Positions 8,661-17,333 of a stretch of DNA of 55,458 bases are shown here, one piece after another. Source of the stretch: an uncultured Tropicimonas sp. Its GTDB lineage: Bacteria > Pseudomonadota > Alphaproteobacteria > Rhodobacterales > Rhodobacteraceae. Each line of letters begins with the position of its first letter. Position 1 is the stretch's first letter. Location: positions 1 through 55,458 of the forward strand of contig CANLZY010000034.1 of the NCBI GenBank assembly GCA_947495685.1. Direction: 5' to 3'. The notes under the pieces were generated by a model. The model worked only from the letters and a program-made list of their open reading frames with translations. It was not told the origin of the DNA and ran no database searches. Both the position numbers and the translations under genes were made by a program.

Positions 8661-9812
8661 TCAGGTGCCCGCCGCTTTGTCGAGTTTGCGCATTTCCCAC
8701 GGGTTCGGCCCAAGCCCGATCGTCCATGCCAGAGGTTTGAGCCGTGACAACCCGACCGCAACCAGGAACGAGCCAGGCAAAGCGATCGCGAACCGAAGCA
8801 GCACGATCTGCCATGGCGCCAACGCGTCGGACAGTCCGGACGTGTACAGCGCGACGTCGAACAGGTCGATGACCAACGGATGCACCAGGTAGACGCCAAA
8901 GGTATAGCGGGCCAGTTTCGACCAGTTCGGCGACCAATCCAGATATTGTCCACCCATGAAGATGAAGAACATGAAGATCGGCATCAGGAAGTGGCCATAG
9001 AAGACCCATCCCTCGCGGGTGCCCCACGCGCCGGTCTGCACCGCCGTCGCGTAGAAGGGGATCGTGGCAACATAGGCCATGAGGGCAAAGTAGAGCGCCC
9101 CGCGGCGGATCAGCCGCGACTCCCCGCGCGGAACGCCATCTTTCCAGAGCCCGTACATCGCGAAGGCGGCAAGGCCGTACCCGACGTAGCCAAGGATCTT
9201 CAGAACGCGGAGGACGTAGTCCCGTAGCATCGGATCGAGGTCGAGCCCCCAGACGAAGCCTTGCGTGTTGTTCATGACGCCCAACGTGAAGAAGACCGTC
9301 AGACCCAGCACCGGATACCGCGTGGCGCCGCGCATCAGCGGATAGAACAGGAACAGCGCAAACAAGGTGGGCAGGAAGTGCATGTGGTACTGCACCTTGC
9401 CGAGCATGAAATAGCCGAGCCAGCTTTCGGGTTGGCGGATCTGGTCCCAGATGTAGGGCGCGTATCCGAAAGCATCGGCCTTGATCAGGCGGAAGAAGGC
9501 ATAGAACACCACCCAGAAGGCAAACGGCACCAACAGCCGCGTGGCCTGCTGCCCGATCGCAACGGAATAAGCCGGCAATTTCCGGTCAACCCGCATGGCC
9601 ATGAGGAACAGCGAGAAGAGGAAGAACATCTCCGACCCCGAAAACTCACCGATCGATCGCAGGACGACAGGAAAAACCCTGTCGTCGGCGGCCGCCTTGG
9701 CGAAAGGTTGGCCGGCAAAGTCTGTCGTCGAATGGATCAGCACGACGCCAAGCGCCGCGCAGACCCGGTTCGCATCGAACCAGACCAGCCTGGGTTTCTG
9801 TGCGCCGCTCAT
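8661..9812 (-). CDS. Membrane acyltransferase, OpgC / acyltransferase-3 type
   Basis: 383 residues with about ten hydrophobic helices. The N-terminal WFDANRVCAALGVVLIHST contains the conserved histidine region of the acyltransferase-3 family, and late segments such as TFGVYLVHPLVIDLF are typical of the same family. OpgC succinylates periplasmic glucans, so an acyl (perhaps succinyl) decoration of the polymer made by the adjacent glycosyltransferase is likely; the acyl group is inferred. The ATG at 9812 is chosen over longer upstream frames because it overlaps the previous stop as ATGA and starts the first helix. Confidence 0.85.
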   Translation of the reverse strand: MSGAQKPRLVWFDANRVCAALGVVLIHSTTDFAGQPFAKAAADDRVFPVVLRSIGEFSGSEMFFLFSLFLMAMRVDRKLPAYSVAIGQQATRLLVPFAFWVVFYAFFRLIKADAFGYAPYIWDQIRQPESWLGYFMLGKVQYHMHFLPTLFALFLFYPLMRGATRYPVLGLTVFFTLGVMNNTQGFVWGLDLDPMLRDYVLRVLKILGYVGYGLAAFAMYGLWKDGVPRGESRLIRRGALYFALMAYVATIPFYATAVQTGAWGTREGWVFYGHFLMPIFMFFIFMGGQYLDWSPNWSKLARYTFGVYLVHPLVIDLFDVALYTSGLSDALAPWQIVLLRFAIALPGSFLVAVGLSRLKPLAWTIGLGPNPWEMRKLDKAAGT

Positions 9813-11536
9813 TGGGCCGCCGCGGGAACCGGGCAGGACTTGGGCAGAACCTGCCGGACCTGGGGCGGCTCCAGGTTGTGTTCTTGCGGGCGGCAGTCCG
9901 TGGCGGCGATCTCGCCGCCGGTCAGAACCGGGCGGCAATAGAGGAACTCCTCGACCGGAATGACCGGGGCCAGCTGGGTCGGGTTCTCGCAGGCACAGCA
10001 GGGCACGACTTCGACCATCGGGTTGGGGTGACACTTCTGGGCGCGCAGGTCCGTTCCCGAATAGGCCACGTCCCAATGCTGTGTGTTCGTACTCACCTGC
10101 TGAAGGATCGGTCCCTGCACCTTGTAGAGAAGGGACGCGAGGATGATGCCGTTGTTGTTGGCGCTCTGAAGCGGAATGTAACCGTTCCCGTTTTCGTAGA
10201 GTCCTTCGTAGAACCCGAGACCTGGCTCATACAGGTCTGCGACAGATTCGAACAACAGGTCTGTGTAGTCGGTGTCCCACAGCGCCCACAGGCCCACGGC
10301 AGCCTTGGCCGCGATGGCGGAGCGGTCCGGCTGGTATTCGCCTGTCGGGTCGAGCGTGTTCCAGGCGTAGCCGTCCGCAAAGATCGAGTCATAGACGAAA
10401 TAGGGCTTGCCGTTGACCTGGTGCTCGGACCGGGCCGTGATGATCCCAGTCTGCTCGTACCGGCGCTGCTGAACCAGGTAGATCCGGTTCGCGAATTCTG
10501 CCCGCCATCCATGGCTTGCGGTTTGGCCGTCAAGTGTTCGATCCGACGGAAGATCCCAACCGAGTTCGAGTCCGTCCAGGATATAGCCCTCCGTCAGAAC
10601 ATAGTTCTGGTTCTTGAAAATCCTCGGATCGCGCCCGTCATAGGGAACCTTCACGTCAAAGATGGTCGTGTAGGCCAGCGGCTCCGGCGACAGCGCGCGC
10701 GACACGTCGAACCCCCATAGGGCAAAACCCTTTGCGGCGTATTCCTCGTAGCCGAGCCGGCCTTCCTGCACGTACCTGGTCTCTCCATCGCCCTGCTTGA
10801 ACGAGCCGAACATCCGACCATCTTCGTTGACCATGTTGCAGAAATTCCAGCGCATCGGGACATTGTCCACGCTGTTGGCAAGGTGGGGGTGACGTTCCTT
10901 GAGGATCTTGAGCCAGACCAGCATGCGTCCGATGTCGAGCGCAGACATGCCGACCTCTCCGGGTTCGTTGGCATAGTTCACCTTCGCGCCCGTCTCGGTG
11001 TTGTACACCTTGTTGGGGGCTTCACCGCGGTAGAGGTCCAGATTGCGCAACGTATTGAGAAGCTTTGTCGCCCGGGTGTCGAATTCGCGCTTGTCGATCA
11101 CGCACAACTCGTATGCAGCCACCAGGCCGCTCAGATAGGACGCCGTATCCCACAGCGTTGTCGACGGATAGGCGCCAACCGCATTCACCAGGCCCGTTTC
11201 CGGCTGGAACCGCTTTTCGAAATAGGACCAGGCGGTCTTGGCCATCTCGTATTCGCGCGGGGTCAACTGGCCGTTTCGGCCGAAATGCGCCTCCGAGGCT
11301 CTGTCGATGCTCCGTTGGCATTGCGGCACGGACACCGCCTGATCGGAGAACTCGACGAAAAGCGGGGTCTCCGAGCGGATCGTGACGCTGTTGTATTTGG
11401 CGCCATTGATCGTGATATCGTCAATGGTGACGGCAAGCGGTTCGACGCTTTCGTCCTGCGCCAGCGCAGGAAGGGCCAACGCAATGCACGCCACCGCGGG
11501 AGCCACCAAGGGCGAGACGGCCGTTCTGAATTTCAT
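9809..11536 (-). CDS. DUF3131 domain protein, secreted
   Basis: 575 residues. A signal peptide ends at ALPALA. The DUF3131 region (~95-500) contains YPSTTLWDTASYL, APNKVYNTETGAKVNY, GMSALDIGRML, GRLGYEEYAAKGFALWGFD and LWALWDTDYTDLLF. It is clearly paralogous to the shorter protein at 5473-6831 but has a ~95-residue N-terminal extension. A ~75-residue tail is rich in proline and cysteine (VVPCCACENPTQ). The role is unknown; processing or export of the polysaccharide in the periplasm fits the context. The gene follows the RsbW-like gene by 22 bases. Confidence 0.85.
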   Translation of the reverse strand: MKFRTAVSPLVAPAVACIALALPALAQDESVEPLAVTIDDITINGAKYNSVTIRSETPLFVEFSDQAVSVPQCQRSIDRASEAHFGRNGQLTPREYEMAKTAWSYFEKRFQPETGLVNAVGAYPSTTLWDTASYLSGLVAAYELCVIDKREFDTRATKLLNTLRNLDLYRGEAPNKVYNTETGAKVNYANEPGEVGMSALDIGRMLVWLKILKERHPHLANSVDNVPMRWNFCNMVNEDGRMFGSFKQGDGETRYVQEGRLGYEEYAAKGFALWGFDVSRALSPEPLAYTTIFDVKVPYDGRDPRIFKNQNYVLTEGYILDGLELGWDLPSDRTLDGQTASHGWRAEFANRIYLVQQRRYEQTGIITARSEHQVNGKPYFVYDSIFADGYAWNTLDPTGEYQPDRSAIAAKAAVGLWALWDTDYTDLLFESVADLYEPGLGFYEGLYENGNGYIPLQSANNNGIILASLLYKVQGPILQQVSTNTQHWDVAYSGTDLRAQKCHPNPMVEVVPCCACENPTQLAPVIPVEEFLYCRPVLTGGEIAATDCRPQEHNLEPPQVRQVLPKSCPVPAAAQ

Positions 11537-11558
11537 TGTTGCTGTCCAATCATGATGT

Positions 11559-11999
11559 TCAATTCACCGGTTCGGAAGCGCTGCCTTCTTCGCGCCTGTC
11601 AAAACCAAGAGAGAGCCTGTTTCGGCCGTTAGATGTGCCGTAGTCCACACTGTCGGCGCATTCCATTATGAGCGAGAGCCCCCTGCCCCGCTCTGCCATC
11701 AGGTCAACCTGGGCAAGTTCACGTGCATGGAGCCGCAAATCGAACGGCGCGGCCCCGGCCGGATCAAAGATCTCCAGGCGGACGGTGTCGTCGTCGATGG
11801 TCAACCCCACATCGATGGGCACCGACGCATCCGCGCCCTTGGCGTGTATCACCAGGTTGTACAGGGCTTCGCTCAGACAGATCTGCACGCGTGCCGGCAA
11901 GTCACCCGAAAGGGCGCCCTCCAATTTCGACATTACCGTCAAGACCGTCGGATCGACGCCTTCAAGGCAATTGGGCATATGAAAGGTTTCCTGGATCAC
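11559..11999 (-). CDS. RsbW-like anti-sigma / serine kinase ATPase
   Basis: 146-residue HATPase_c_2 protein. The N-box reads LSEALYNLVIHA (E44, N48), the G1 region IFDPAG and the G2 region ERGRGLSLI, so ATP binding looks intact. In partner switching such proteins phosphorylate a STAS antagonist and sequester a sigma factor or another target. The STAS partner is the overlapping upstream gene and the phosphatase the one before it. No sigma factor is encoded in the window, so the output partner is unknown. The start is taken as GTG at 11999, which overlaps the STAS stop (GTGA); an ATG 21 bases downstream is possible. Confidence 0.85.
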   Translation of the reverse strand: MIQETFHMPNCLEGVDPTVLTVMSKLEGALSGDLPARVQICLSEALYNLVIHAKGADASVPIDVGLTIDDDTVRLEIFDPAGAAPFDLRLHARELAQVDLMAERGRGLSLIMECADSVDYGTSNGRNRLSLGFDRREEGSASEPVN

Positions 12000-12340
12000 A
12001 GGCGCTCGTTCATCGACTGCACGGCCGCGTCGGAATCCCGGTATATCGTGAAGACGCGATCCATGCGGCAGATGCGGAACATCTGCTCGACATCATTGTT
12101 CAGGCCGCACACAGCCATTTCGCCCCGGTTTCCGATTTTCTTCAGAACACCGACAAGCGCGCCCAAACCCGAGGAATCGAGGAACGAGACATCCTTGAAA
12201 TCGACGACGAGCAGGCTGGTGCCCTGATCGATCAGCGCAACGACTTCATCCCTGAATGTCTTGGCGTTCATGGCCGTCAGACGTGCGTCGCCGGGCCTGA
12301 CAACCGTGATTTCAGAGTTGTGTACGGCGGTGCGTATCAT
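11996..12340 (-). CDS. STAS-domain anti-anti-sigma factor (RsbV/SpoIIAA-like)
   Basis: 114 residues, a single STAS domain. The phospho-acceptor loop FLDSSGLGAL is intact, with the conserved serine at 56 or 57. When unphosphorylated it should bind the RsbW-like ATPase encoded downstream; the PP2C phosphatase encoded upstream should dephosphorylate it. The ATG at 12340 is preferred because AAAGGA lies 9 bases upstream. The gene overlaps the 3' end of the phosphatase gene by 29 bases. Confidence 0.88.
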   Translation of the reverse strand: MIRTAVHNSEITVVRPGDARLTAMNAKTFRDEVVALIDQGTSLLVVDFKDVSFLDSSGLGALVGVLKKIGNRGEMAVCGLNNDVEQMFRICRMDRVFTIYRDSDAAVQSMNERL

Positions 12341-13520
12341 TTGGTCGTGTCCTTTCCAAAGCCACAATGGTCAGATCATCCTCGAGCGCCCGGCCATCCC
12401 GCCAGTCAGTCAACGCTCGAACAAGTGTATCGGGCAATTCGTCGATCCCCAGATCGGGCATCTTTGAAACGATGCCATTCATTCGGTCGATGCCGAACGG
12501 AACCCCGCGCATGTTCTCGGCCTCCGGCACCGCATCGGAACAGATGACCAGCGAATGCCCGCATTCGAAGTCCAGCGAATTGTTTTCGTACTCCGCCTCT
12601 GGGAACATTCCGACCGGAAAGCCGCCATCCCCGACGGTCTCGACCTTTCCGCAAGGGCGCACGTAGTGCGGAGACGGATATGCGGCCTGACAATACTCCA
12701 ACCGTCCGGTCTCGCTGTCGATCACGCCGCAGAACATCGTGAAATAATCGTCGTTGTCCCTGCCACTGAAGCGGTGGTTCAGATCGGACACAAGGGCGGC
12801 CGGGTCTGGAAGGTCCGGGGTTTCCAACACCTTGGTCTTGAAGAATTCCGGTGTGATCAGATGTCCGATGGCGACAGACAGAAGGGATGCGTGCACGCCA
12901 TGCCCCGACACATCGACAGCGTAGAACCCAAGTTTGTTGTCGCTCAGCGGAAAGCACCCGAACATGTCACCGGACACGAACGAAGACGGCACGAACATTG
13001 CGGAAATGCGAAATCCGAGGATTTCCTTGTGGATGTCCGGCAACAACTGCCGCTGTGCATTGGCTGCGGATCGCAGGTCCTGTTCCAGTCGTTCATGGGT
13101 CTCGCGGAGGATGCGATTGCTTTCAGCCAGTGCCTCGGCATGTTGCACCAGCCGGGTCGCGGATCGAATTCTCGCCTTCAGCAACACCGGGCTTTGACCT
13201 TTGGTCAGGAAGTCGTCCACACCCGCTTCGAGCGCTTCTGCGCGCAGATCGTCCTCGTCGCGGCCGGTAATCATGATGATATGCACGTAGTGATCGAGGT
13301 TCAGTTCCCGGACCTTCTTCGTGAGTTCGATGCCGTTCAACTTCGGCATATGAAAGTCGCTCAGCACGATCTGGGCATCCGTCTCGCGCACAAGATCCAA
13401 CGCTTCCTGACCGTCTTCCGCGACAACGACCTGATATCCCAGGCTCTCGACCATGCGCGAAAGGATCACCCGCTGCAGGCGATTGTCTTCGGCCACGATA
13501 ACCTTGAGCCGGCACCTCAT
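12312..13520 (-). CDS. Response regulator with PP2C (SpoIIE/RsbU-type) phosphatase output
   Basis: 402 residues, first gene of the operon. The receiver domain (1-~120) has the acidic pair E11-D12, phospho-acceptor D55 (VLSDFHMP) and the GVDDFLTKG lysine. A coiled-coil linker (~125-165) leads to the SpoIIE phosphatase domain with metal aspartates in SGDMFG, AVDVSGHGVHASL, CSDAVPEAEN and DDLTIVALE. Its role would be to dephosphorylate the STAS protein when its receiver is phosphorylated. The kinase is not encoded in the operon; the divergent hybrid kinase with an HPt domain is the obvious candidate donor (inference). Confidence 0.9.
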   Translation of the reverse strand: MRCRLKVIVAEDNRLQRVILSRMVESLGYQVVVAEDGQEALDLVRETDAQIVLSDFHMPKLNGIELTKKVRELNLDHYVHIIMITGRDEDDLRAEALEAGVDDFLTKGQSPVLLKARIRSATRLVQHAEALAESNRILRETHERLEQDLRSAANAQRQLLPDIHKEILGFRISAMFVPSSFVSGDMFGCFPLSDNKLGFYAVDVSGHGVHASLLSVAIGHLITPEFFKTKVLETPDLPDPAALVSDLNHRFSGRDNDDYFTMFCGVIDSETGRLEYCQAAYPSPHYVRPCGKVETVGDGGFPVGMFPEAEYENNSLDFECGHSLVICSDAVPEAENMRGVPFGIDRMNGIVSKMPDLGIDELPDTLVRALTDWRDGRALEDDLTIVALERTRPNDTHRRTQL

Positions 13521-13699
13521 AACACTTCCACTTTGCGGTTGGACGACACAGTCGTCGAGTACACAATCAGAGTCAGAAGGGGCTTCGTGGCCATCCTATG
13601 ACCAATTTGAGCCAATACTCGAGTGCTATACACGTCTGGCTCCCTCCTGCGTTGGAAGGGTGTTTGCTGGTATTTCCTCGTGTCTTCAACACACCTTTC

Positions 13700-13748
13700 G
13701 TATAGTCCGGTGCTCAACGGTATAGTCCTTTGTCCAGACGTATCGTCT
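13700..13748. repeat. 20-bp-phased direct repeats GTATAGTCC / GTATAGTCC / GTATCGTCT
   Basis: Nine-base units start at 13700, 13720 and 13740, exactly 20 bases apart (about two helical turns), so all three face the same side of the DNA. This is typical of cooperative binding by a response regulator. They lie ~180-230 bases upstream of the phosphatase start and ~400 upstream of the H-NOX start. Confidence 0.7.
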
Positions 13749-14029
13749 TGTGCCGCGACAACCTGCAAAGGAGAGGATCGCGGCATTGCCGGCCAATTGG
13801 CAAGGCCAATGGCTCGACAAGAGGAACGATCCGAGACGACGCAATGAGACCTCCTATCTTCCGATTTCATGATCAGGTTTGCGCTTGAGACGAACCGGGA
13901 GAAGGTCTCTCTGGCGGAACGGTCGATGGAGCAGGACCTGCCGAGTGAATGCCCCCTCCATGCCATGTCCGACCCCGTCGGATGACCGGCAGGCCGACCT
14001 GCCTGGTTCGGAGCCGCCCGCTGCAAACC

Positions 14030-14045
14030 CTATACTTTGGTATAG
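14030..14045 (+). promoter_or_regulatory. Inverted repeat CTATACTTTGGTATAG upstream of the H-NOX gene
   Basis: Six-base arms CTATAC / GTATAG flank TTTG, 95 bases before the H-NOX start. The right arm continues as GTATAGTCGG, matching the phased repeats at 13700-13748. It could be an operator for the locus-encoded LuxR-type regulator, or overlap the promoter itself. Confidence 0.6.
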
Positions 14046-14140
14046 TCGGCCATACGGAAGCGCACGAAGGACCGATTGTAAAACCCTGCCGGATGAGGGA
14101 CTCTCGCGCGCAACAGGACAGAAGCCAAAGGGATATCCGC

Positions 14141-14686
14141 ATGAAGGGCGTTGTGTTTGTCGAGCTGCTCTCGATGGCCGAAAAGGCCTTCGGTGAGGAC
14201 GTGGTTGACCAGGTCATCGAAAAGGCGGATCTCGCCAACGGCGGCGGGTATACCGCTGTGGGCAACTACCCCTGCGAGGAACTCGTCAAGATCGTGGACG
14301 CCTTCAGCGCCCATTCCGGCCTGAGTCCGGAACTGCTGCAGCGCAAGTTCGGCCATTGGATGATGGACTTTTTCGGCAAGCACTATCCGGAGTTCTTTAC
14401 CGGCAAGTCGACCTCCTTCGAAATGCTCGAAGCGGTTGACCAGGAGATCCATGTCGAGGTTTTGAAGCTCTACCCGGAAGCCGAACTCCCCCGTTTCGAA
14501 ACCGAGCGCACCGGAGAACGCCAACTTGAAATGGTGTACACTTCGCCGCGACCGCTCGTCTCCTTTTGTCAGGGTCTGATCGAAGCCTGTGTCGAGAACT
14601 TTGGCGAGACGGCGGAAATTGCGTTCGAGGCAACGCCGGACCAGAGCAACAGCACAACCTTCACGATCGACGTCACCGATACCTAG
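14141..14686 (+). CDS. H-NOX (haem-nitric oxide/oxygen binding) sensor protein
   Basis: 181 residues, a stand-alone HNOB domain. It begins with the canonical MKG. The proximal haem histidine is H104 (IHVEVLKLYP), followed by the conserved P117 and the haem-propionate motif Y133-x-S135-x-R137 (YTSPR). No obvious distal tyrosine is seen, which in this family favours NO over O2 binding (inference). The next gene is a cytoplasmic kinase, the usual H-NOX partner. The ATG at 14141 is preferred to longer frames because it gives the exact family N-terminus. Confidence 0.95.
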   Translation: MKGVVFVELLSMAEKAFGEDVVDQVIEKADLANGGGYTAVGNYPCEELVKIVDAFSAHSGLSPELLQRKFGHWMMDFFGKHYPEFFTGKSTSFEMLEAVDQEIHVEVLKLYPEAELPRFETERTGERQLEMVYTSPRPLVSFCQGLIEACVENFGETAEIAFEATPDQSNSTTFTIDVTDT

Positions 14687-14697
14687 GAGATCACCTG

Positions 14698-16425
14698 TTG
14701 TCATCCGTACAAGATGATCGCGTATCGCGCAGCCGATACGAGCGTGAAACGACCGCGCGCAAGGAAGCCGAGCAGTTGCTGGAGCAGAAGAGCCGCGAGC
14801 TTTTTCTTGCCAACCAGAAACTCAGCCAGCAGTCCGAGATGCTCGAACAGACCGTCAAGCAACGGACGGCAGAACTGCGTCTGGCCCTGGAAAAAGCCGA
14901 GGCCGCCTCGGCGATGCGGGCCCGCTTCATCGCAACCATGAGCCACGAGATCCGCACACCGCTCGGCGGCCTGCTGGGCATGATCGACCTGATCCTTGGC
15001 GACGAGACCGACCCGGCCAAGCGCGAATTGCTGGAGTATGCGAGCACCTCGGGCGAGGCACTCAAGCGGATCGTGAACGACGTTCTGGATTTCTCCAAGA
15101 TGGAGGCCGGGGCGTTCCAGTTCGAGAACGAGAAGGTCGATATTCGCGCCCTCATCGGCGGCGTTCTGGCGCTGACCGGTGCCAGTATTCCAGATGGCGA
15201 TGCCCGGCTGCGCAGTTCCATCTCGCCGACGGTGCCACAGTTCTTCGCCGGCGATGCCACGCGCATCCGCCAGGTTCTGGCCAACCTGATCTCCAATGCC
15301 GGCCGCTATTCTTCCGGAGGGACGATCGAGGTTCGTGCCTTTGCGTCCCCGCACAAGAAAGGCGCGTTGATCCGGGTCGAGGTCGAGGACCACGGGGTCG
15401 GGATTTCGACCGAACAACAAAAGGACCTGTTCAAGGATTTCACCCAGGTGCAGAACAAGCTAACGGCTGCGGCGCAGGGAACCGGTCTCGGCCTCGCCAT
15501 CAGCCGGCGGATCATCGAAGGCGCCGGCGGCCATATCGATGTCCACAGCGAGCCGGGCGTTGGCTCGGTCTTCTGGTTCGAATTGCCGGTCGAGGTGGTA
15601 GAAGCCCGCTCGTCCCTGCAAAAATCTGGGTCCATCGGCGCTCCCGCCGCGAAAGCCGAGGTTGATGGGGCACGGATTCTTCTGGCCGAGGACAACAAGA
15701 TAAACCAGAAGCTGCTCCTGACCTTTCTCAAGCGAATGAACGTGACGGCGGACCTGGCCGAGAACGGCCGGATCGCGGTCGAGAAGTTCGCGCCGGGCAA
15801 ATACGACCTCGTCCTGATGGACGTGGCGATGCCGGAAATGGACGGGCTCGAAGCGACGCGGATCATCCGCGACAGCTGGCCGGCGGAAAAGATCCCGCCC
15901 ATCGTGGTGCTGACGGCGCATGTGCTCGACGCGATCCATGAAGACAGTGCCCGGGTTGGTATCGACCGGGTCCTGAGCAAGCCGATCACCTTCGGCGACC
16001 TGCGCGATGCGATCTCCGAGGAGCTTGGCGCGAAACACGCCCCCGACCAGGACGCGCCCATGCAGTTCGGCGCCCGTCCGGCGGTCTTCGTGCACTTGTC
16101 CGAACCGATACTGCAGGGATTGATCGAGTCCATGAGCGAGAACGAGGTGATCGCTCTTGTCGAGGAATTCGTGATCGACTCGCGCCGTTTGCTGGAGGCG
16201 ATCACCTCGAATCTCAGGCGAGGAGAGGCCGAGGCGGCCGCAGCCGAGGCGCATGCCCTCAAGGGGATGTCCGGGCTGATCGGGGTTCAGGGCGTGTCCG
16301 AACTTGCCGGACAGCTGGAACAAAGCGCGCCCTATCTGGACGAGGCGTCGATCGACGAGGTCGCAGGCTCCATCGCGCAACATCTCGACACGCTCGACCG
16401 CGCGCTGAACAACACTCCGGATTGA
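14698..16425 (+). CDS. Hybrid histidine kinase with receiver and HPt domains (H-NOX-associated)
   Basis: 575 residues. An N-terminal coiled coil (~15-70) is followed by HisKA (MSHEIRTP, H83), HATPase_c (N-box NLISNAG, DHGVGIS, GTGLGLAIS), a receiver domain (phospho-acceptor D375 in LVLMDVAMPEMDG) and a C-terminal HPt domain (AHALKGMSG, H519). There are no membrane helices and no sensor domain, consistent with control by the soluble H-NOX protein encoded 11 bases upstream. The start is taken as TTG at 14698, with AGGAGA 8 bases upstream; no ATG fits the N-terminal helix. The HPt can pass phosphate to the LuxR-type regulator and possibly to the receiver-phosphatase across the divergent region. 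Confidence 0.9.
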   Translation: MSSVQDDRVSRSRYERETTARKEAEQLLEQKSRELFLANQKLSQQSEMLEQTVKQRTAELRLALEKAEAASAMRARFIATMSHEIRTPLGGLLGMIDLILGDETDPAKRELLEYASTSGEALKRIVNDVLDFSKMEAGAFQFENEKVDIRALIGGVLALTGASIPDGDARLRSSISPTVPQFFAGDATRIRQVLANLISNAGRYSSGGTIEVRAFASPHKKGALIRVEVEDHGVGISTEQQKDLFKDFTQVQNKLTAAAQGTGLGLAISRRIIEGAGGHIDVHSEPGVGSVFWFELPVEVVEARSSLQKSGSIGAPAAKAEVDGARILLAEDNKINQKLLLTFLKRMNVTADLAENGRIAVEKFAPGKYDLVLMDVAMPEMDGLEATRIIRDSWPAEKIPPIVVLTAHVLDAIHEDSARVGIDRVLSKPITFGDLRDAISEELGAKHAPDQDAPMQFGARPAVFVHLSEPILQGLIESMSENEVIALVEEFVIDSRRLLEAITSNLRRGEAEAAAAEAHALKGMSGLIGVQGVSELAGQLEQSAPYLDEASIDEVAGSIAQHLDTLDRALNNTPD

Positions 16426-16599
16426 TCTTCGATGGTATGGAGACTGTGACTCCCCTGCCGACGCCGAAGGCATCTTGTTGGCGCCAAGGTCCCTAGCATG
16501 TTTGACGTCGATGGTCCGAGATCGGATTGGTGGGTTTCGCGCGGTTTCCATCGACCGGCATAGTCGTTAGAACCGGGTGAAGGTGGCAGAGGTTGAGAG

Positions 16600-17220
16600 A
16601 TGATCCGGGTTTTGATTGCTGACGACCACGTGCTCGTGCGTGAAACGCTGGGCGCCTTCGTCGAGAATGCTGGTGGTTTCGACCTGACACTCGTGGAAGA
16701 CCTCGACGCAGCCTGTGTCAGCATGGAGGCTACGACCGGCTATGACCTCGTGCTGCTGGACTACCAGATGCCGGGCATGAATGGGCTCGAGGGGCTGACG
16801 CGCGCGATGCAAGCCAACCGCGGCAAGCCGGTGGCGCTGATGTCCGGCGTGGCAAGCCGAAAGATCGCGCAGGACGCGATGGAAGCCGGTGCGATCGGTT
16901 TCCTGCCCAAGACAATGCCGGCAAGTTCACTGGTGAACGCGATCCGCTTCATGGCGATGGGGGAGCAGTTCATTCCTGTCGCCTTCATGAACGAGCCCGA
17001 AGAGCCGGAGACCGACCACCCCCTCGCCGACAAGTTGTCTCCCCGCGAAATCGAGGTGCTTGGCGGATTGTGCCGGGGGCTCGCCAACAAGGAAATCGCG
17101 CGCGAGTTGGGCCTGCAGGAGGTGACGATCAAGATGAACGTCATGACGCTCTGCCGCAAGCTCGAAGCAAAGAACCGCACTCATGCCGCGATGATCGCCA
17201 AGGAGACCGGTTTCTTCTGA
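16600..17220 (+). CDS. LuxR/NarL-type response regulator
   Basis: 206 residues. The receiver domain has D9-D10, phospho-acceptor D54 (LVLLDYQMPGMNG) and K104. The C-terminal LuxR helix-turn-helix (~143-206) reads LSPREIEVLGGLCRGLANKEIA...VTIKMNVMTLCRKL. It is the likely final receiver of the H-NOX phosphorelay. A GGCATAGTCG word at 16558, resembling the phased repeats at 13700-13748, lies just upstream and may mark autoregulation. A 174-base gap separates it from the kinase gene, so it may have its own promoter. Confidence 0.92.
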   Translation: MIRVLIADDHVLVRETLGAFVENAGGFDLTLVEDLDAACVSMEATTGYDLVLLDYQMPGMNGLEGLTRAMQANRGKPVALMSGVASRKIAQDAMEAGAIGFLPKTMPASSLVNAIRFMAMGEQFIPVAFMNEPEEPETDHPLADKLSPREIEVLGGLCRGLANKEIARELGLQEVTIKMNVMTLCRKLEAKNRTHAAMIAKETGFF

Positions 17221-17333
17221 TACCGCGCCAGAATGGTTGCTGTGACCTTGCACGTTGGCGCCGTCGCGCAGATCGGCTGGAGGCGAAACAGGTTCTGATT
17301 GGTGCCGCGTGGCAGCCGCCTCGCCAATCCGGC

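Larger units (their letters stand above)
13521..14140. promoter_or_regulatory. 620-bp divergent control region between the polysaccharide and H-NOX operons
   Basis: No credible gene lies here. The region holds six copies of a GTATAG/CTATAC-like word: CTATAC at 13626, three copies in a 20-bp phased array at 13700-13748, and a facing pair at 14030-14045. A likely further relative, GGCATAGTCG, lies at 16558 in front of the LuxR-type regulator gene. Composition is less GC-rich around the array. This suggests shared control of both operons by one regulator. Confidence 0.6.

Noticed and set aside
7506-8747. A 413-codon plus-strand open frame
   Set aside because: Antisense to the glycosyltransferase, which has intact catalytic motifs in its own frame.
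13517-14026. A 169-codon minus-strand frame in the divergent control region
   Set aside because: No domain, poor start context, and it overlaps the phased repeats that look regulatory.
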